Below are positions 51,394 to 64,000 of a DNA stretch of 64,000 bases, piece by piece. The stretch's first letter is position 1. Every line of letters begins with the position of its first letter. Position numbers and translations under genes: made by a program. A model generated the notes under the pieces. That model was not told the origin of the DNA. It saw nothing but the letters and a program-made list of their open reading frames with translations, and made no database searches. Origin of the DNA: Rhea pennata (lineage: Eukaryota > Chordata > Aves > Rheiformes > Rheidae); assembly GCF_028389875.1 (NCBI RefSeq), contig NC_084664.1, forward strand, positions 120,105,466-120,169,465, in the 5' to 3' direction.

Positions 51394-54042
51394 CTCCTCA
51401 GGACAGCCTTCAGTAGCATTTTCTTTCAAAGATTTTCGAAGGATTTAAAGCATGGCTGCTTGACTTTCTGGAAGCCACAGATGATGTGTACTTCTTGAAA
51501 TTGGACTGAGGTGGTTCTTGTGTCAGAGTGCCAGGCAATAAGGAATACAGAGCGGCCACTTTAGAAAACCTTCTCCTAGTCTCCCATAGCACTTATGTAA
51601 ATGGAAGCAATAAAATAATCCAGTTCCCACAGCAGCTTTCAGGCTCTTAGCTGTTAGACTCTGTTTCACACTCCAGAGTCTCCTAACACCTTCACAGTTT
51701 CAGCAACAAAGAGACTCCTTCACTACTCCCTGATGAAAGAAAGCCCATGGTTGGAATGAAGCAGAGTTCTTAGGCAAAATTAATACTCCTAGGAGATGCA
51801 TTTTTGTGTGTTTGACTTCACAACTTACCATTGTATTTTTGTTACAGTCTTTTGTGTATAATTTACTAGGTCTTAAGTAAGTTATTTGATAGCACAACTT
51901 TCCTTACGATGCATTAGATCATCACACATATGCTCTCTCAGTACAGCTGATGTTTTGGATTTGCCCCTTAGACTCTTTCAGCTCAGAGGGATTAATTGAT
52001 GATGTGTAGGTTATCTTATGTGGACCAGAGAAGAGTGGGTCTGGTTCTGCCCAGTGTGTTTAGCAGGTGCTTGCTGTCTGTAGAGCAATGAGGAGAGGAG
52101 AATCTCAAATCCTGCCACAGGCTCTGGAGAGAATTGCACTATAATGGGCACAATCATTTCTGTGTTTTACTCCAAAGTTCATTGGTTCCCCTCCAGTCTT
52201 CTTCTGGTTGCTCATCTAAGGCTACTCTTCTGCTTACTGGTCCACTCCTAGTTTCTTCATGACTCCTAGTCTCACAGTAGCACTTTGCTGACTGACCAGC
52301 TAGTTCTCATTCCCACCTTGATCCAGCCTCAGGCTTCAGAAGGGGACTCTTAGGTCCTCGGGAGACCTCTGTGTGCTTTCTTAAGCTCCTATTCCAGTCT
52401 CTTTGTCACAGTATTCTAGTTTTTTTTTTTCTTTCCCTTACCTTGGATTGTCAATTTTCTTGCTTGACATGTCTTGTTGCAACATCTCACTAGCTTCTTG
52501 TCACAATCTCACTATTTCCCCTCTTCCCTGCTCTAGGTTTTGACTTATCCACATCTGAAGCAGACACTTTCCTCTATAGCTACTTCTTTCCTTGCATCAC
52601 AGCAAGCATAAAAATAAGGATGCTTTACTACTGTTTCCAGATCCAGCCCCATCGTGCCGGTAGCAGTCACTGTAGGGGAAGTCCTTGTGGTAGTAGCAGC
52701 TAAGCCACTGATAAGGATCAGAGCTCTAAGAGGTAGATGCTTGTATAGCTTGGTTACAGTAGGACTAAAACCTCTTTGCTGAGTATGCAGCCATTAGAAC
52801 TTTTCATTGACCAGGTCTAGCAAATCTGTTCTGAGCATGCACAAGCATCCATTTCCCCCAAAGTTTAGGTCTTATTTAAATTTTGTTGGATTTGGGTAGT
52901 CAAAAGATGCCTTCCTACAAAAGGTTGTTCTTTCTCAGATTTCATTTTCTTCTGCAAAGTATTTGGTATTAGATAATTTAAAAGAACAAATCATAAGCTT
53001 CTCTCTCTGATTTATTCGTTTGTTTACTTACATGGACAAGACAATGGATGTTCGCTAACTTCATTCTTTGAAATAGTCTTTTCTACTGAATAAGAAAAAA
53101 AGTCAGTCTTATTACAGACTTTATCATGAAATTTTTAGCTGGAGCAGTTAAAGTTTTGGACTTTTACAATCAACTGAAAGTAGTCATAGAGAACAGGAAC
53201 TGTGGAACAACCTTGAAACCTGAAGGTGTTACCAGCTTGCAGTGTGAAATACTGCACTTTGAGATTGAAGTACTGCACAAGCAATATAACCAGGACAGTT
53301 TCCTTTGCAACTGATATGCACTGCAAAAATCTGTTAGCTTTCACCCCACATATGTCCCCACATAGGACAAGAAGGAAAAGCGTTATTTATTATTTGTGCT
53401 ATGGTAATGCTTAGAGGTCCATGCATGAGCTAACAAACCATCTTTAGCAGCTGAAGAGATAAAATAGCTGAAATAGCAACAACCTATGTTTACTAGGAGT
53501 TATGGGAAGAGAACCACAAGCTCCCCTTCCCTCTCCTAGCACTATGTAGTGACAAATGTATGTAGATGTACAGAGAGGGTTTCTTTAGGTCATCAGGGCA
53601 TATAAGGATGTGTAAGTATGGATCCCAATGGGAAATCTTGAAGTAATAAAAACATATAGGAGTCTACAGTTAGAGTGTGGCTTTCAGGAGGAGTTAGAGC
53701 TATGGAAGGAAATTGATTGGGATTGTGGAAAGAGGTCACACTTGGGGAAAGTTGGGATGTGAAGGCAGAGGATGCTCCCCTCAGTCATCCTCATTTGTCA
53801 GAAATGTCATGATGGTTAGCAACCCTGTAGGACTGATCGGGAGCTTGGGCATGAGAGGTAAGATCACCATGGGTGGGCTGGGCCCTTATTCATGTTGGGG
53901 TTACCTCTCTCCATGAAGTAAATGTAATTACCTGGGTGAAGAAACTGGCAATAAAACCTCTTACACAGATGGCCCAGAGCCTGAATTTTCACAGCTGTAG
54001 CCCTGCTCATCGTCTTCCCTGGGCATAATCAGTACTGCAGCA

Positions 54043-54101
54043 GATATATACATGTGTGTATATATATAAGTATATATATTTATATTTATTTATTTTTATT
54101 T
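54043..54101 (+). repeat. AT-rich (TA)n/(TTTA)n low-complexity tract
   Basis: Alternating TATATA blocks with TGTG and TTTATTT interruptions, followed by T-rich sequence. Simple low-complexity DNA; a shorter TA run is at 46599-46616. Confidence 0.8.
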
Positions 54102-57100
54102 CATGACTAATTGCTTGCTTCCCTCCAGTTGCCTCTTTAGTTCTACTGCCTGATACCAGGAACAATTACGAATGTGTAGCACTAAATAAACAGTAAACAA
54201 TAAACAACAAATTCAGCAAAGAGTGTGTGCCTACATATAGCTCATTTGCCTCAAATGACTAATCAGTACGTTGCGATGATGACAAAAACCTATTCGAGAA
54301 ATGAACAAGAAACCTTTATAAGCTTGAGAAAGATGTCTTCTCAGGATAATATCAGAAAAAAAAAAGAGATTTGTCTAAAGAACTTCAGAAAGGAGAAAGG
54401 GACTAAATCTCCCTGTGCAGAGAGATCTCTGCTCTCTGTCCAGAGCAGAAAGGAAAACTCTTCTCTGGAGGACACACAAAAGTATCAGTTATGTCTCCTT
54501 TTAGGCAGTATATGTAGAATACATTCCAGATTAGCGTCTACAGAACAATTTTGTTTTATGCACAGGCTTTCGAAAGACTGGAAGAGGAAGGCTGTGAGGC
54601 AGCAGAGCTGTTGCTTTATTCTGCTGAGTGGCCCATGGGAGCAAAGTACTACCATCTGGAGGTGGCAATGTTGGCTTTACAATAGCAACGGAGCTGTCTG
54701 GGAAACACCTTTATACAGTTTTATAAAGGATAGAGACAATAGACTTCTATAGAAATAACTTTTACAACTCTATTGATTTAACAGAGAATGATAGTGCTTC
54801 TGTTCCAGTAAAAAAGCCTCTAGCGTGTATTGTCTCCTCGATTCTCTGTGGCTTTCTGAAGGTTGGAGCACAGATGGAGCTGACTCCATTTGGTTTTCCT
54901 TCCTGTCCCTCTAGAGACATCTAAAGCCAACAAATTTGGCTGGGCCCCTTTCTAACACACAGGGCACCAGGGAAGCGGGCTTTTCTCAAAAAAAGGATGG
55001 TGCAGAGGTTTGGCACAGAACTTAATGATTAGTGGTTTCACCTTGCTGTCTTCAGGCAGACAAGATTCCTGTTGCAGATTCCTGTGCCTTTTCTTCCTGA
55101 GACCTGTGGGATCAAGTATCATATGATCAAAATTGCAAAATAATAATCTCAGTGCCACTGAACAGCAGTTCCATGGAGAAAAAGATCTAGTGTCAGAAAG
55201 TATCCCGTTCTTCAGCTGTGGCCTTTAACTGTCATCTCTATGTACCAAGAGCATAACACTCTTGCAAATGCAAGAGTTATGTTTCTGCTCTGTTGAAATA
55301 GTCACTATTAAAGCATTATTAAAAATGTGAAAATAGTGTTTGGTAGCCCAGTCTGTAAAGTAAAATGCAGTGGACACACTGAACTGGCAAAATCTGTAGG
55401 CTTACAAACAAGCACACGTAAAAGGTAACAGTAGCTGCAGGCATCATTGCAAATCCTTCCTCCTGGCCTTGAACTTTCCTTCACAATCTCAGAGGTAATG
55501 CAGGCTGTGCATCATGTGCAAGGGATGATGTAAAGCTGTCTTGGCGTTTAAAGCCACACATGCCTCTAAGGTGTCTAGATGAGCAGGCAATGATCAGTGT
55601 CATAATTTTTTCCTAATAGTTGCTTCATTCTAGACAGATTTTTGAAGGCGTGAGATATTATTCAACCTATGTCCACAGCTGGTATCAAAAAAGAATCTGC
55701 TCATTTTACCTTTTAAGATTCAGTGATGCTACTAGAGAGGACGCCTGATGGCAAAGCTGGAGGACTGGCCTGAGTGATGACTCTCATACCACTACGTTGT
55801 CAGAAAGTAAGCCTAAACTCCCGGGAGTGAATGTTGCCCTCTGTTGACTGAGTTACTGAAGTACACTACCTTGGGTAAACTAAAGGCAAGTGTCACAGGC
55901 GATACAGGGAGATTGAAAGGCAGATAATAGGCCAGACTTGGTATTTGTGAGCTGATGGAGCTTTGCTCAAATTATTATAATAGCTGAGGACTGGGCTACA
56001 TTGCTCTTTGTTTGAGCCTTTGTTACTTTATGTAAGGCTGTGCTCTCAAAAAGAAAAAAACCATGGATTTTATATGTGAATATCTTTGCAGGCACTTCTC
56101 CTCTGTCTTTTTTATTTCTAAATAATAACACCCAAATCTAATTTTCTCTTTGCATCAAACTGTCAGTAATCACTTGCATTTCGTGTAAAATAAAGGAGGA
56201 AAAAGATGCAGAACTACAATTTTGTTGTTCCAGTGTTGTTTTTAAAACAACAGCTTGGTAGCAGTCATCCCAGCTACCAAATGTGGGCAGCATTTCAGGA
56301 GAGCTTTACAAGCTTATTGCTTTCTGTCACTGAAATGTTGATAAACTCATACTGGCTAGAAGACTGTTTCCAGTCTGCATGGAGTGTTACAAACGTAATG
56401 GGTACTGTGAAGAGATATCCTTATTAAACTCCTCACAGCACTGGAGTCAAACTTCACAACATCTATCATCCTACCATGCTTTGCCTTGACCAGAAAGCAT
56501 TCATTTCCCTCTTTTGGGCAGGGAGAAATGGCAGTAGTGACTCATGTTTGACACTTATGTCATTTGACATGAAAACCATTTCCACTGGAGACTTTCAAGG
56601 CCCTGACTTCCCACTTCTTTTGTTTTCTCACTGCTTCCCTGGTATCCTTCTACATGACAGTATGTTTCAAAATGCTAAGAGAGATGCTCACTTGGCATAA
56701 TACCCACATAATTGATTTGCTGCTGACAGAAGGATGTTACTCAAAGGGGGTTCAGCTTTCTGTAAAGCACTCTTCAAATCTGAACAAAGTTATGTTTTCA
56801 TCAGTTGCCTGAGACACTGCAAAACAGCACATCTGTGCTCAGAACCAGATTTCATCTGTAACAAAAGCACCTTCACTGCTTTGACACACTCCTTCCTCTG
56901 AGCATATGGATCTTTTTAAGGTGTCCTCTGAATTAGTTAAAAGAGTGCCATAAACTCAGCACTGTTTTTTGAAAAGTGAGCTGAAGTCACCCATCACTTG
57001 TTGGATGCATTTTCACAGCTGACCTGGCCCTGAGCTTCTACTGCTTTAGAGAGAGCCTAGAAATATTAAGGGTTCTCTTTAAGAAGCTGGTTAATGCCTA

Positions 57101-59449
57101 AGTCTTTTTGGCAGCAAGATGTGTTCATCTGCCTATCTGCAGAATATGCTGGCCAGCCACCATGTGATAATTGTTAAAAATAGCCATGGGATTTCCTGAA
57201 TGTGTCAAGGAATGCTGCAACTCTTGCTTGATGACTTCAGGAATAAGTTCATTGGCCTTTGATCCCTTTGATCTGAGTCACAAGCTCATGGCTTCCCTGG
57301 CTCTTCTCAGCAAATGTTTGCTTTAGGACTCTGGTTTTAGCTGTCATTATCAGCCATCATTTATTGTTATCTTTTCTTCAGGCCTGCCCTGGTTCACAGC
57401 GCTACCAGAGGATTTACTGTTCAAAGTTCAGTCATTTTTTAACACCAGGACAGATAAGAGTCTTCATCCATTCAGCTCATACATGGTGCTGCATTCATTT
57501 AGCATGTTCTGTGTCAGAGTCCTAAATAGTGCTAAACTACACGGGATCACTCCTGTGTTCTTTTACCCCGGCAGTTTCCTCTGGTTCCATCGAATGTTCG
57601 AGTGATAGGCCACTGGGAGCTCTCCAGAAAACATAAATCATTAAATCAAATGTGCATAAAGATTCTTTAGGAAAATAATTTTCAGATCTCTCCAAAAGAG
57701 CCAATAAAGAGCTCCACTAAACAGGAAGGTTTTATGGATGGATTAAAGTATAGATGAATGATCTTTGCCTTCATCTTTACAAATTCCTACCTACCATGTA
57801 TACACCATATCCTTGACTTTTGATTTAGCACCTAACATGATGGGAGAAATCAAATAGTATCCACAGGGCTGTGGCCTGACTTTGTAGCTTGAGGACAGAT
57901 TGGCTTGTGACTGGGAGTTATTGTAAAGCAGGCAAGCTCATCAGTGCGTTTCTTTTTTCTTTCTTTGTTTTTCATCATGAGATGAAAAGATGCTCAGTGT
58001 TGCCTGCACTGAGCATAAAACAAAGAGTTGCTATTAATACATGCTGCTACTTAGGTGTATTGTTGTGATGTAAACTGTGTTACTGTTTGCAAGTCTTGTA
58101 CCAAATCTATTTCAATGGCTTTATTAATAATACAGCAAGGATCACTAGGCTTCATAAAGTCACAAGAACTATGGAAGGAAGGTAGTTTTAGCCAGAAAAT
58201 TCATCTCTAACAGAGAATGGAGACATGCAACTTCTGGACTAAGTCCCATACTGGATCACAGGTACACTTCCAAATACCTTTTCTTTCTTTACAGGAAGCC
58301 AAAGACAGTCTTGCTGATACTGTTTCATCGCAGTTTGTTGCCAAATGCAGATACTGTTTGAATGCACATGATGAATGAATGATTGTCATAGTTCTAGAGC
58401 AACAGCAATGTACTTTCCATTTTAAGGGAGATTATGATGTGCTGTCTAGATTAAAGGAGGATTTTATTTGAAGGTCTCCAATATCCTTAGCAATGTGCAT
58501 TAATTTATTTACTCAACTGACTCTAAATATTTTCATTTTACAATGACTCAGCTTTTCAACTGTGAGATACTGAATGATGAGTTTGGAGACCAGTCCAGCA
58601 TTTACTGATATTATTGAAAAAAATTCTTATTGATATCAGTGAATGCTCATGTCAGATCCTTTATTAACTACACAAAGATCATATGAGTGGCCATACCTCT
58701 TAAGTGTTTTACGTGCTTTGTATTGTCCTTTTCCATAAAGGTTATAGATAATTTTAAGTTATGTTTTCTTAAAGTATAATCAAAGTATGAGGGTTTAAAT
58801 CTATAATTGAAAATATTTTACTTTGATTTATTCATGAGCGCTGTAACACTACCAGTTTTCCTTCAGAAAAATAAAAATTAGTATATTTCAACACCAAATA
58901 CTCTTCTAGTATTCTCTTAGGGATGAAAACATGAAAGATCAAAACCAATTACAAAACATTTGCATCAATTATTACCAATGCTTGATTGGAGAATTCCATT
59001 TATGTTCAGAATGCCACAGCCGTTTCATTATAATCCATATATTCCTCATTTAGCAATTAATGAAAAGGTCCAAGTATAAGAAAAACAAATGTAATCAGAT
59101 TGTGATTAATAGAAAAGAGAAGGAAAGAAACTTATCCTTAAGTAATTCTGCAGATCCACATGTGGTTTCTGAGAGGCAAAGCTAATTCTTCAAAAAGTAA
59201 AATGTTTGCTTAGTTTGACAACAAGTTCTGGATTCTGTACAATTTCTTGTGTGTGACTTAAACAGGTTTTCACAGGGTAAGCATTGCACTGTTTCAAGAA
59301 GTACATTTGAATTGATGAAGTCCAAATACTCAAAAGTGATGTGTTATGTTGCTATTTATGTTAGTTTATCCCCTGGTGTAAATCCCAAAGAAAGATCTAG
59401 GTTTGTCATGAGACCCTTCTACTAGGATTTGGGAATATTATATTATTTT

Positions 59450-60262
59450 CACAGAATCACAGAGTGGTTGAGGTTGAAAGGGACTTCTGGAGATCATCTA
59501 GTCCAACTCCTCCAGGGTCACCTAGAGCACATTAGACAGGATCGCAGTCAGATGCATTTTGAATATCTCCAGAGAAGGGGACTCCACAACCTCTCTGGGC
59601 AACCTGTTCCAGTGCTCTGTCATCTCCACAGTAAAGAAGTTTTTCCTCATATTCAGGGGGAACTTCTTGTGTTTCAGTTTGTGCCTGCTGTCTCTTGTCC
59701 TGTCGCTGGGCACCGCTGCAAAGAGTCTCGCCCCATCCGCTTGACACCCTCCCTTAAGATATTTGTGTACATTGATAAGATCCCCTCTACGTTGGTAAGA
59801 TTCCCTCTCAGTCTTCTCTTCTCCAGGCTAAACAGGCCCAACTGTTGCAGCCTTTCCTCATAGCGGAGATGATCCAGTCCCCTAAAAATCTTCGTAGCCC
59901 TATGCTGGACTCACTCCAGTAGTTCCATGTCTCTCTTGTCTGGGGAGCCCAGAGTTGGACATATTTCTCCAGATGTGGCTTCATCAGGGCTGAGTAGGGG
60001 GGGGAGGATCCCTCCCTTGACCTGCTGGCAACACTCTTCCTAATGCACCCTAGGATACTTTTGGTCTTCTTGGCCACAAGGGAACATGGCTGCATCATGG
60101 TTAACTTGTCCACCAGCACTCCCAGGTCTTTCTCCATGGAACTGCTCTCCAGTAGGTCAACCCCCGATCTGTACTGGTGCATAGGGTTATTCCTCCCTAG
60201 ATGCAGGACCCTGCCCTTGCTTTTGCTGAAGTTCGTAAGGTTGCTCTCCACCCAGCGATATG
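59450..60262 (-). mobile_element. CR1 LINE, 5'-truncated copy: end of the reverse-transcriptase ORF plus 3' tail
   Basis: The minus strand reads as the 3' part of a CR1 non-LTR retrotransposon. The C-terminal ORF2 region is recognisable (the LHLGRNNPMHQY and EKDLGVLVD motifs, then KSILGCIRKSVASRSRE). The conserved 3' region follows and ends in two octamers at 59450-59465 (CACAGAAT and CACAGAGT on the plus strand). The 5' end breaks off near 60262. Only the last part of ORF2 is present and the frame is disrupted before the end, so the copy is dead. Resemblance to the chicken CR1 pattern as I remember it is high, so it is fairly young compared with the relics elsewhere here. Confidence 0.93.
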
Positions 60263-60787
60263 GACAAAATATAGAACATGGGATAAAATGTCCATATTTT
60301 GGAAACTGCCTGCCTTTTCCTTTGTACATCTTTCCTAGCATGGCCATCTTTTCCTAGAAAATATTAAACATTTTGTACTAAGGAGTTCTGTCTGACATCT
60401 GTTCAACAGCACTTCACAAATCTATAGGGTAATATTCTCTTATGACTGCTGTATGAAATGAAGCCCAGTGCCACACACAGGCTTACTCAGAGGACAAGTA
60501 GTTTGTATGGGTAACTAGGGTAATTGTCTGGAGGATCTGGGTCATGAGAGAACCCCATTAAACTAAGTTAGGTAGCATTTGAGTCATCTAAAGCGTGATG
60601 GAGAAGATGAAGCTGGAAAAGTCTCAATTTTTGCTTTCAGTTGCCTTGAATTCAAAACCGCTTACAGGAACAGTGCTTGTACTTGCATTGACTTTGCAAA
60701 ATCAACTTAAAATCTTTAAGTGCTGGCTATGTGATTACACCTACCTGAATGCAGAACATTTTCATCAGAACTGCAAACTTATTTGGC

Positions 60788-60791
<4 letters not shown>

Positions 60792-60827
<36 letters not shown>

Positions 60828-60834
60828 CGCGCGC
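60792..60834 (+). repeat. (TG)14 running into (CG)n, Z-DNA-prone
   Basis: Forty-three bases of unbroken alternating pyrimidine-purine: TG units to 60819, then CG units to 60834. Pure CG runs are rare in vertebrate intergenic DNA because methylated CpG decays. Confidence 0.95.
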
Positions 60835-63800
60835 AGTTCATGAGCGTCTAGTGTTGCCCCTGTGCAGGACTACTGTTTCTCTTCTGCATGAAGAATCTTT
60901 TCTGCCAATCCCTTGTCAGAAGGTGTATCTCCAGCAGCTTCTTTGGATAGTTATGTTAAAATAATTTTGTGATTCTATATAGAGTTGCTAATGCTTCATA
61001 AATTATATTATCCTAGGGATATAGCAAACTCAAAGTCTATGGAGACATATAGTTAATAGTTTCTCCAATATCAGGCCATTGCTCCACTTTCTATTAACAC
61101 TGCCACATTCACAATTTCATAGATTTGTTCCTCAGATTTAGGTGTAATAAAATATCTGCAATTACTAACATGGTTGCTTCTGTTGATGTGTAGAAGCCAA
61201 GTGGCAATGCATGAATATCATGAATATTTATAGGGTCACCCACATAGCCATTTGCTTTTTTCTTGCTAAAGTCTATTGCTTCAGTTACTGTAATTTACTT
61301 TCCTCTGCAGACATTTTCTCAGAAACAGCCCTTAGGATGGTAAGACTCATGTCTTATCTAATTCTCAGAAACATGTGGAGTTGTTATGACTTTCCTCTAG
61401 CTGTTTTGATATCTCAAATTCAGTCTTTCTCTAAGATCAGCAGCTCAATAAAACTGCAACTGCTCTAGCCACTTGCATCTGCATTTGCAGCCAGCCCTTG
61501 TCTGGACAACTGTAATGGAGATTACTCCATGTTTCATTTCTGTTTGCTTTCTTCTAAACCCACTGTAAATGTAGCAAGGAGGTCTTTTGGTGGTCTTTGG
61601 AAGAATACTACTATCTTCATGGTGATTTAAAGATGTGAAAGTGTGCTTTAAGACTTCGTAGGGAGATAATTCACGTAGTGTAAAAGCTTTTTTGTGCTTT
61701 CAGTCAGCTATTGCTTATTACTGAAGGCTGGTAGAAACAAAATAAGCCATTGTTAGCACCAGAATAATGAATAGATCATTGACCAGAACAAGGAGAAAGA
61801 ACAATATTGCACAAACCAAAAATGATTTAGTTTATGGGAATAACTGTTCCAGGATTCAGTACCAGAATATGTGCATTTGATTTCCACTGTAGGGGGGGAA
61901 AGCTTGACACAATATCTAGCAGAAATCAATATATTCCTTAGAAACAAGGTGTGTTTCCTTTTTAATCAGTCATTTTTCATTTATACTCCAGATTTGTACA
62001 TCATTCAGTTACTGCTCATTAGATATGATGGGCACAGGACTTAACAGCTACAAAATGTATATGGAGTTCTTTGGCAAGCTGAAATACTTAACTGACTTAT
62101 TGGTTTTGGCTTTAAGTACATTGGAAAATAGTCTGAAATACGGTGGAAAGAAGGAGACATACAGGCTGCATCAGTTCTCTTTATTCCACTGGGAAGCAGT
62201 TATCTTTGCTTTGGAAACTTCTTGCCTTTCCCTCTTTATGTGGACAATAAGCAAAAAGTAAAATAATACCTGATTTCATGGTGGTTCCCCTGTGTTATAG
62301 GACAGAGATAAAGCAGTTGGACCTCCAGTGCAGAAATCCCCCCACAAAATCAGAAAAATATATTTTTTCTGTGAAAAGGAGTTTCCCAGTTTCTCTGGGA
62401 AAGGAGTAGGAAAATGGGAAAATAAGTCTTCTCTAATATTCTTTCCACACATTTGATAAGTCCAACTAAAAAGCAACTTATTTTTCCAGAAAAATAGTTT
62501 TTTCCTAGGAAAAAATACTCCAAGTTGCCATATAATTGAGGTCAGTGCGCCATGCTTATTGAACAGAAGTAGCACCCCTTGGTGTCCTGTGCTAGCAGGG
62601 TTTCTGTGTGGCAGCATCTAGTTCTAGGCCAGAAACTTTGAAAATATGAGATGCCTGTAGGTATACATTTTTCGTGAATAAGGAGAAGAGCAGCTCCACC
62701 TTTCTGAGACTCCAGACAGAGAGAGGCCTTTTCCTTAAAGGAAGGATTACTCTTTGGCTAGTGATTGCCAAGAACTGTGGTTGGCTTGTATAGACCTGTA
62801 AGGCACATCTGCACACCTGCACGTCTGTTTTGTAATATCGTAAAACATTTCTGTTAAACCAGCTCTCAAGATCAGAGGTGTTTAAACTGGGAATAAATGG
62901 AATAATTTGATAACAGATAGACAACAAAATCATACTTTTGAGGGATGACTCTGCCCCAGAGCCTGAGTGGTGGGTAGTGTCTGTGTAGAGAGTGGGCAAG
63001 TAGGATTCAGAGAGCTAGGGCTGCTAGTCTGGAGGAAAAGAAAGCCTTTGTCCAGAACATTTCCCTTCTGTGGCAACAATTTCAAAGTTTCGTGTCTGCC
63101 TCCTTTTTTGAAAGAACTGGGGAGCTGCTTAAAGATGTAGCAGATAGCAGATACTGCTACCAGATGAAAACCAAGCTCATAGTCACTGGACACTATGGAT
63201 ATCGGAAGCTTGCCTAGTCCTCTCCAGTAAACTCTTACCGTGTTCAACCAATGTAGGTGCAAGCAGGCAGCTCCCTGACCCTGCCTGTGACCTGCCAGGT
63301 AGAGCAGCAGCTAGCGCTGGCCAAAGTAGGGCCTGGGAATGTCGTAAAAGTTTAGGTGTTCTACAGCACTGGGAGAAGAAGTTTGCATTCTCCACTTCTT
63401 GTTAAATGATTATGTATGATAAGAAAGACAGTATATGAGTCTTTTAATGCCATCTCCTTCCAGTTCACAATTATTTGTCTTTTAAAGAAAAAAGCATCTG
63501 TGGCCTTGACATGGAGAGACTTGACTACCTAGGAATCATGAAAATGATATGGAATACTGCAAAAGAAATACTATCATTTGCATAATTAAAAAATCCATCT
63601 CAATTTGCTGATAAAACGTATCAAAGCTATGGAGATGATGGACATGTGCTCCTGCCTTCAGTGGTTATATCCTTTCAGAGAAAGTACTCACATTTTCAAA
63701 CTAGCCCATCATTTTATTATTGATAGCTACTTCTGTTCATTTATAAAGCACAGGGGTAAAAGTACACAGAAAAATATCTTTGTTAGTAGAATTTCTACAC

Positions 63801-64000
63801 CCAGCTCTAATGCTGAGCTAACATCAGGCTGAATACCCAGATAATGCAAAATCCTGACAGCCTGGCACGAGCTGGGGAGTGCAGGGGCACAGACCCCGCA
63901 TGGTGCCAGTGCTGAAGAGCTACTCAGCTGGCCCCACAGTGCAGTTCCCAGGGATCCTCACAGTCTTCTGCTCAGAGGTGGCGAGGCTGGGCCCATGTGT
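60835..64000. other. Intergenic; no gene recognised
   Basis: Unique AT-rich sequence becoming GC-richer in the last 200 bp. Minus-strand frames of 110-135 codons (62592-63262) overlap each other in different frames and show no domain. Confidence 0.6.

Larger units (their letters stand above)
44226..59449. other. Intergenic downstream of HEY1; no gene recognised
   Basis: About 15 kb of AT-rich DNA holding only the small repeats listed separately. The longest frame is 54225-54752 (plus strand, first ATG at 54255, 165 residues), Lys/Arg/Ser/Cys-rich without recognisable domains. In mammals the next gene beyond the HEY1 3' side is STMN2; no STMN2 exon is seen here. Confidence 0.65.

Noticed and set aside
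59808..60347. 179-codon minus-strand frame
   Set aside because: It is the C-terminal reverse-transcriptase remnant of the CR1 copy, not a host gene.
44226..64000. Exons of neighbouring genes expected from mammalian synteny (STMN2 downstream, MRPS28 upstream)
   Set aside because: No frame in the window resembles stathmin or a mitochondrial ribosomal protein; these genes probably lie outside the window.

Overview
The window is vertebrate nuclear DNA, most likely from a bird. It has spliced GT-AG exons, few interspersed repeats, and CR1 retrotransposon 3' ends carrying the diagnostic ATTCTGTG-type octamers (59450-60262 on the minus strand, 7828-7893 on the plus strand). Its single recognisable gene is a close amniote orthologue of a known developmental regulator. 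Turtles and crocodilians also carry CR1, so 'bird' is likely rather than proven.

The only protein-coding gene I can support is HEY1, on the plus strand. Five coding exons (40967-41058, 41168-41243, 41335-41418, 41523-41604, 42386-42969) encode a complete 305-residue bHLH-Orange repressor ending in YRPW and TEIGAF. It starts inside a strong CpG island (about 39835-41460) with a GC-box cluster, a CCAAT box and a perfect RBPJ (Notch effector) site. The roughly 1.25 kb 3'UTR has two poly(A) signals and a GU-rich tract. A second start codon in frame, 153 nt upstream, would add 51 residues including 15 alanines.

Region by region: 1-17.8 kb is intergenic, with a degraded CR1, a CR1 tail beside a triplet repeat, A-tracts and a small CpG island near 3.6 kb. 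From 17.8 to 18.85 kb there is a candidate regulatory block that ends in an orphan CpG island with TALE-homeodomain-like motifs. From 18.9 to 39.8 kb lies intergenic DNA with microsatellites, a MIR-like SINE relic (33.3 kb), a possible distal Notch-responsive element (33.65-34.1 kb) and two perfect hairpins (37.35 and 38.75 kb). HEY1 occupies 40-44.2 kb. From 44.3 to 64 kb is intergenic DNA with a 26-bp tandem duplication, another MIR-like relic, an AT-rich dyad, a truncated CR1 and a Z-DNA-prone TG/CG tract.

The layout, one Notch-target gene in a large non-coding neighbourhood, fits a developmental regulator surrounded by cis-regulatory DNA. I see no operon, CRISPR array, phage, tRNA or rRNA gene, and no new multi-gene system. 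The long GC-rich reading frames around 40-41 kb are by-products of base composition. All regulatory calls rest on motifs only and were not tested by alignment or experiment.
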